A stretch of DNA of 5,764 bases from Candidatus Woesearchaeota archaeon (GTDB lineage Archaea; Nanobdellota; Nanobdellia; Woesearchaeales; WALR01): NCBI GenBank assembly GCA_015522765.1, contig WALR01000007.1, positions 1 to 5,764 on the forward strand, written 5' to 3'. How positions within the stretch are numbered: the stretch's first letter is position 1; every line of letters begins with the position of its first letter. Below are positions 5,341-5,764 of the stretch, piece after piece. The translations under genes were made by a program, and so were the position numbers. The notes below the pieces were generated by a model, which was given only the letters and a program-made list of their open reading frames with translations, was not told the origin of the DNA and ran no database searches.

Positions 5341-5764
5341 TCATTTAGTATCCTCCCTCCTTTGGAGTTTCATCCTTAATTTAAGAGTAAAGTGTAAGGT
5401 TCGTTTTATAAATTTCCACTTTCCTTTCAAACTAATGTTCCAATGGGATTGTCCGTGGATGCGCTGTTTGAAGAATACCGAGAAGCGAAGTATCTTGTAG
5501 CCGAGCTTCTTTGCCATGTAGTAAAAGTAAAGGTCAAATGAGAAATCTTTAGGCGGCTCACCAAGTTTTTTTAGGAATGACCTGTGAAAGAGATTGGGTT
5601 GGGCATTTATATCATATAACAACGTGCCCAGTATTAATGTTTCAAAGACAGACATCCCAAATGTAAAGAACGATTCTATAAATTGTCTGCCTTTTCTATT
5701 GCCCTTAACAAAACATCGTTCAGGATTAGGCTGGCCCTTCGCAATCTCATAGGCCTTGAACGCA
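5341..5764 (-). CDS. Family 2 glycosyltransferase, C-terminal part (start beyond right edge)
   Basis: The frame is open from the right edge (first full codon 5763-5761) to TGA at 5343-5341, giving 140 visible residues. An internal ATG at 5655 is not the start, because the reading frame and family similarity continue upstream of it. Recognisable pieces of the GT2 C-terminal half are the FVKGNRKGR stretch (visible residues 18-26), the F-F-T-F-G-M-S segment, D-I-N-A-Q-P-x-L-F-H-R (acceptor-side conserved block) and D-F-S-F-D-L-Y-F-Y-Y. Then comes a basic region ending in R-I-H-G-Q-S-H-W-N, the equivalent of the loop near the active site in related enzymes. The nucleotide-sugar binding N-terminal half is outside the window. 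Such enzymes transfer sugars from nucleotide or polyprenyl donors for surface glycans or protein N-glycosylation; the substrate cannot be told here. No membrane helix is visible in this part. It lies upstream of the glycoprotein-like surface genes but is separated by 186 bases and a new promoter. Confidence 0.85.
   Translation of the reverse strand, partial: AFKAYEIAKGQPNPERCFVKGNRKGRQFIESFFTFGMSVFETLILGTLLYDINAQPNLFHRSFLKKLGEPPKDFSFDLYFYYMAKKLGYKILRFSVFFKQRIHGQSHWNISLKGKWKFIKRTLHFTLKLRMKLQRREDTK

Overview
The window looks archaeal. It carries the first three genes of an A-type (archaeal/vacuolar-type) ATP synthase operon in the order H-I-K. Ribosome-binding sites match the archaeal GGAGGTGAT core, and there are TTTATATA-like TATA boxes, one of them with a BRE. 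Every convincing gene is on the minus strand, so the window reads biologically from right to left. The lineage cannot be fixed from this sequence; a euryarchaeal or DPANN-type archaeon is a reasonable guess. The base composition is moderate, with AT-rich spacers.

From right to left: (1) 5764-5341 is the C-terminal part of a family 2 glycosyltransferase whose start lies beyond the right edge. (2) 5340-5155 is a spacer with a well-formed BRE/TATA box, placed for a leaderless transcript of the next gene, and three copies of GTTTAG. (3) 5154-3603 is a two-gene operon with an 11-base overlap. It encodes a secreted beta-rich protein with a C-terminal membrane anchor, then a small beta-rich protein with an N-terminal anchor. 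Neither function is recognised; together they look like a cell-surface pair. (4) 3602-3347 is an AT-rich spacer with two candidate TATA boxes for the ATPase operon and a perfect 14-bp interrupted palindrome between them. (5) 3346-1 holds atpH (peripheral stalk), atpI (membrane stator, the a/I subunit) and atpK (rotor proteolipid, running off the left edge).

The most interesting element is atpK. Instead of one or two helical hairpins it encodes at least four complete hairpins and the start of a fifth in one polypeptide. Hairpin 1 has lost the ion-binding glutamate (Gln instead) and the glutamine of its partner helix. Hairpins 2-4 keep a full L-P-E-T-Q plus Gln set that resembles Na+-binding V-type rotors. 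The repeats are still very similar as DNA, including a 55/57-base match between hairpins 2 and 4, which points to recent duplication or gene conversion.

The three ATPase genes work together: H is half of a peripheral stalk (its partner E should lie to the left), I provides the stator arginine and ion half-channels, and K forms the rotating ring. The E, C, F, A, B and D genes are expected beyond the left edge.
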